In this document: positions 61,091 to 64,000 of the stretch, in pieces | Position numbering within the stretch: position 1 is the first letter of the stretch | How the letters are laid out: every line of letters starts with the position of its first letter | Assembly (NCBI RefSeq): GCF_003590875.1 | Contig: NZ_QYUN01000002.1 | Location: 2,418,001-2,482,000, forward strand | Origin: Noviherbaspirillum cavernae | GTDB taxonomy: Bacteria; Pseudomonadota; Gammaproteobacteria; Burkholderiales; Burkholderiaceae_D | DNA length: 64,000 nt | Direction of reading: 5' to 3' | Made by a program: the position numbers and the translations under genes | Notes under the pieces: model-generated | What the model was told of the DNA's origin: nothing | What the model saw: only the letters and a program-made list of their open reading frames with translations | Database searches by the model: none

Positions 61091-64000
61091 TCAGCGCTGC
61101 ATCGACTCCCACACCTTTTGCAGACGCTTGGTCGACACCGGCATCGGCGTGCGCAATTCCTGCGCGAACAGCGAGACGCGCAACTCCTCCAGCAGCCAGC
61201 GGAACTCGGTCATCTTCGGATCGCCGCGTCTGTCCTTTTGCGCGCGCTGCCACGGCGTCGCCGCCTGCGTCCACTCCGCCATCAGCCGTGCATCGCGCGC
61301 AGGATCGGCGCGCAGCTTTTCCAGCCGCACGTTGATCGCCTTCAGGTAGCGCGGGAAGTGCGACAGCTGCACGTAGTCGTTATCGGCGATGAAGCGCTTG
61401 CCGATCAATGCCTGCAATTGCGCCTGCATGTCGGCCATGCTTTGCGCATGGGCCTTTGCGCCTTGCAGCTTCTTCGGCAGCGTGTAGTACTCGGCCAGTA
61501 TCTGCGACGCCAGCCGCGCGATTTCGTTCACCAGCAGATTGAGCCGCGACTTGCCCTCCTCCTTGCGGCGGGTGAATTCCTCGGCATTCTTCGGCAGCGG
61601 CTCCTGCAGGCAGGCGCGCTCCAGACCGGCCTGGATGATCTGCTCGCGCAGCTCCTCCTGCGAGCCGAGCGACATGAATTGCATGCCCATCTGCTGCAGG
61701 CCGGGGACGTTCTTCTCCAGGTATTTGAGCTGCTCCTTCAACTGCAAGGAAAACAGGCGTCGCAGGCCGAGACGGTGGACACGAGCGGCCTCGGCAGGAT
61801 CATCGAATACCTCGAGGTCGCAGTGGGTGGTTTTGTCCACCAGCGCGGGAAAGCCGATCATGGTTTGCTTTCCCTGCTGGATTTCCAGCAGTTCGGGCAG
61901 CTCGCCGAAGGACCAGGCGGTGAGGTTGTGGTGCGATGACGCTGGCATACCCGCTTTCGCCCCTCCCCCTTCAAGGGGGAGGTTGGGTGGGGGATGGGTT
62001 TTGCCGGACACGACACCCATCCCCTCCCCATCCCTCCCCTTGAAGGGGAGGGCGTCAGGCGCATCCTCGCCAGAAACGGCGCTCGCCAGCTTCTGGAAAC
62101 TCTCCCGCGCCTTGCCACCAAATTCCGCCTGCAAGGCGGCCAGATTGCGCCCCAGCTCCAGCTGCCGTCCGTGCTCATCGACGATCTTGAAGTTCATGAA
62201 GTGATGCGCGGGCAGAGTCTCCAGTTTGAAATCGGTGGTTTTGGTGGCAATGCCGGTCTGTTCACGCACGTCGGCGATGACGGCATCCAGCAGGCTGCCC
62301 CGGCCGAAGGTCGCGCGCTCGGCGAACCCGGCAGCGTAATCCGGCAGCGGCACGCAATGGCGGCGCAGCTTCTGCGGCAGCGACTTCAGCAGCAGATGCA
62401 CTTTCTCCTTCAGCATGCCGGGCACCAGCCATTCGCTGCGCTCGGCGGACACCTGGTTCAATGCATACAGCGGCACGATCAGCGTCACGCCGTCGCGCGG
62501 ACTGCCCGGTTCGAAGTGATACGTCAGCGTCATCGCAACGCCGGCCACGTTCATCGTCTTCGGAAACAGATCGGTCGTCACGCCCGCCGCCTCGTGGCGC
62601 ATCAGGTCGTCACGGTTCAGATACAGCAGCTTCGGGTTCTTCGCCGTGGCATCCTTGTGCCACTTCTCGAACGCAATGCCGTTGCAGACGTCTTCAGGGA
62701 TCAGCTTGTCGTAGAAGGCGGCAATCAATTCATCGTCGACCAGCACATCGAGCCGGCGCGACTTGTGTTCCAGATTCTCGATTTCGCGCACCAGGCGCTG
62801 ATTGTGCGCGAGGAAGGGTGCGCGGGTATCGAACTCGCCGCCGACCAGTGCGTCGCGGATGAAAATCTCCCGCGCCTCCTTCGGATTGATCAATCCGAAG
62901 TTGATGCGCCGCTGGCTGTACACCACCAGCCCGTAGAGCGTCGCGCGCTCGCTGGCCGATACCTGCGCAGTGCGTTTTTCCCAACGCGGCTCGCCCCAGG
63001 ATTTCTTCAGCAGGTGGCCACCGACACGCTCCAGCCATTCCGGCTGAATCTGCGCGATGCAGCGCGCGTACAGCCGCGTCGTTTCCACCAGTTCCGCCGC
63101 CACGATCCAGCGTCCGGCCTTTTTCGCCAGATGCGATCCGGGCCAGATGTGGAACTTGATGCTGCGCGCGCCGAGATATTGCGGCTCGTCCTCCGACTTG
63201 AAGCCGGCATTGCCGAGCAGGCCGGTCAGCAGCGCCGTGTGCAACTGTTCATAGCTCGCCGGCAGCTCGTTCAGGCGCCAGCCCTGCTCCCGCACGAGGG
63301 TCAGGAGTTGCGAATGCACGTCGCGCCATTCGCGCAGGCGCAACTGCGACAGGAAACTGGCGCGGCAGTTTTCCATCAGCTGCTTGTTCGATTTCTTGTG
63401 CTCGATGGCGTCCTCGAACCATTTCCAGATTTTCAGATAACTCTGGAACTCCGATTTTTCATCGGCGAATTTCTTGTGCGCATTATCAGCCGCGTTCTGC
63501 GCCTCCATCGGACGCTCGCGCGGATCCTGCACCGACAGCGCCGAGGCGATGATGAGCATTTCGGAGAGGCAGACATTGTCGCGGGCGGCAAGAATCATGC
63601 GTCCGACACGCGGGTCGAGCGGCAGTCTGCCGAGCTGCTTACCAAGCGCCGTGAGCTGGTTGCCGTCATCGACCGCGCCAAGTTCCTGCAGAAGCTGATA
63701 GCCGTCCGCGATCGCGCGGCCCAGGGGCGGTTCGATAAACGGGAACGTCTCGACATCCGCCAGCCGCAGCGATTTCATCCGCAGGATGACCGCAGCCAGC
63801 GACGAACGCAGGATTTCCGGGTCGGTGAATTTCGGCCGCTGCTGATAATCCTTCTCGTCGTACAAACGGATGCAGACACCGGCCGCGACCCGGCCGCAAC
63901 GCCCTGCGCGCTGGTTCGCCGCCGATTGCGCCACCGGCTCGATCTGCAACTGCTCGACCTTGTTGCGGTAGCTGTAGCGCTTGACACGCGCCAGTCCGGC
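61091..64000 (-). CDS. hrpA: ATP-dependent RNA helicase HrpA, C-terminal part; 5' end beyond the window
   Basis: The frame is open to base 64000, so the DEAH motor start is missing. Visible: helicase motif VI (AANQRAGRCGRVAAG), the HA2 region (LRMKSLRLADVETFPFIEPP, GRLPLDPRVGRMILAA), an OB-like part (SIKFHIWPGSHLAKK) and the long HrpA-specific C-terminal domain (DUF3418), ending near WESMQR. Unusually, residues encoded by about 61962-62052 (LPFKGRDGEGMGVVSGKT and PPPNLPLEGGG) are the translation of a palindromic repeat inserted in frame. HrpA-type helicases rescue stalled ribosomes and process mRNA. Confidence 0.93.
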   Translation of the reverse strand, partial: AGLARVKRYSYRNKVEQLQIEPVAQSAANQRAGRCGRVAAGVCIRLYDEKDYQQRPKFTDPEILRSSLAAVILRMKSLRLADVETFPFIEPPLGRAIADGYQLLQELGAVDDGNQLTALGKQLGRLPLDPRVGRMILAARDNVCLSEMLIIASALSVQDPRERPMEAQNAADNAHKKFADEKSEFQSYLKIWKWFEDAIEHKKSNKQLMENCRASFLSQLRLREWRDVHSQLLTLVREQGWRLNELPASYEQLHTALLTGLLGNAGFKSEDEPQYLGARSIKFHIWPGSHLAKKAGRWIVAAELVETTRLYARCIAQIQPEWLERVGGHLLKKSWGEPRWEKRTAQVSASERATLYGLVVYSQRRINFGLINPKEAREIFIRDALVGGEFDTRAPFLAHNQRLVREIENLEHKSRRLDVLVDDELIAAFYDKLIPEDVCNGIAFEKWHKDATAKNPKLLYLNRDDLMRHEAAGVTTDLFPKTMNVAGVAMTLTYHFEPGSPRDGVTLIVPLYALNQVSAERSEWLVPGMLKEKVHLLLKSLPQKLRRHCVPLPDYAAGFAERATFGRGSLLDAVIADVREQTGIATKTTDFKLETLPAHHFMNFKIVDEHGRQLELGRNLAALQAEFGGKARESFQKLASAVSGEDAPDALPFKGRDGEGMGVVSGKTHPPPNLPLEGGGAKAGMPASSHHNLTAWSFGELPELLEIQQGKQTMIGFPALVDKTTHCDLEVFDDPAEAARVHRLGLRRLFSLQLKEQLKYLEKNVPGLQQMGMQFMSLGSQEELREQIIQAGLERACLQEPLPKNAEEFTRRKEEGKSRLNLLVNEIARLASQILAEYYTLPKKLQGAKAHAQSMADMQAQLQALIGKRFIADNDYVQLSHFPRYLKAINVRLEKLRADPARDARLMAEWTQAATPWQRAQKDRRGDPKMTEFRWLLEELRVSLFAQELRTPMPVSTKRLQKVWESMQR
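61962..62052. repeat. Palindromic repeat pair inserted in the hrpA coding sequence
   Basis: Two short palindromes, CCTCCCCCTT-C-AAGGGGGAGG (61962-61982) and CCCTCCCCTT-G-AAGGGGAGGG (62032-62052), with a partly complementary GGGTGGGGGATGGGT/ACCCATCCCC linker. 91 bases in all; it reads in frame on the hrpA strand and gives a Pro/Gly-rich segment absent from normal HrpA. Confidence 0.85.

Noticed and set aside
1..64000. CRISPR array, rRNA genes or prophage structural genes
   Set aside because: No regularly spaced direct repeats, no rRNA sequence and no phage structural or lysis genes were seen.

Overview
The window looks like a chromosome segment of a high-GC betaproteobacterium of the order Burkholderiales. 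The best guess is Oxalobacteraceae (Herbaspirillum / Noviherbaspirillum / Massilia relatives). This rests on the housekeeping gene neighbourhoods (methyltransferase-rnhA-...-dnaQ, gloB-mltD, dcd, hrpA), on the protein sequences, and on the dispersed palindromic repeats. It is inference from gene content, not a species call.

Layout. (1) 1-8319: the right-hand part of a biosynthetic gene cluster. It holds the end of a type I polyketide synthase (KS-AT-ACP), a MupA/Atu3671-type luciferase-like monooxygenase, a gamma-carbonic-anhydrase-like protein, a type II thioesterase, a GltI-like solute-binding protein without signal peptide, a homoserine dehydrogenase, a flavin reductase and a phosphopantetheinyl transferase. 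The genes are on one strand and mostly overlap. (2) 8553-10991: a small truncated gene, an IS630-family element, an IS5-family element and a tRNA-Val(CAC) whose 3' end faces the cluster; this looks like the edge of an acquired island. (3) 11029-18119: dnaQ, an RND efflux pair, rnhA, a methyltransferase and gloB, followed by mltD. (4) 19981-25611: yejABEF-type peptide ABC transporter. (5) 25943-28476: fabI and the DEAD-box helicase gene rhlE with a long structured leader. (6) 28567-34304: an EgtB/SenA-like gene with altered iron-ligand motif, leuA with a candidate leucine leader peptide, and an egtD-egtB ergothioneine operon. (7) 34472-42270: an AttEFGH-like ABC exporter cluster interrupted by an IS481 element that sits exactly in the loop of a palindromic repeat, followed by an MsbA-like ABC transporter. 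(8) 42470-43851: debris of a type I restriction-modification locus (hsdS tail, RhuM-Fic, hsdR head). (9) 43882-45162: thyA-folA. (10) 45499-51448: phosphoribosyltransferase, alpha/beta hydrolase, BON/START membrane protein and a grpE-dnaK pair without dnaJ. (11) 51760-56255: an Orn/Lys/Arg decarboxylase with a structured leader and a coupled upstream ORF, then two uncharacterised genes bounded by a second, diverged copy of the decarboxylase 3' end. (12) 56574-64000: a sorbosone-dehydrogenase-like lipoprotein, a REP-associated tyrosine transposase with its REP palindromes, dcd, an FAD oxidoreductase behind a near-perfect FNR-type promoter, and most of an HrpA helicase carrying an in-frame palindromic repeat insertion.

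How the parts work together. In the left cluster a malonyl-specific PKS module, an FMN-dependent oxygenase with its own flavin reductase, and an aspartate-family enzyme (homoserine dehydrogenase) beside a Glu/Asp-binding-protein fold kept in the cytoplasm suggest a polyketide (perhaps hybrid peptide) product built from or regulated by an aspartate-derived unit. The cluster's start lies outside the window, so the product cannot be named. Several interrupted genes here differ from an intact frame by one base in a homopolymer run; these may be real decay, slippage sites or sequencing errors, and are flagged individually.
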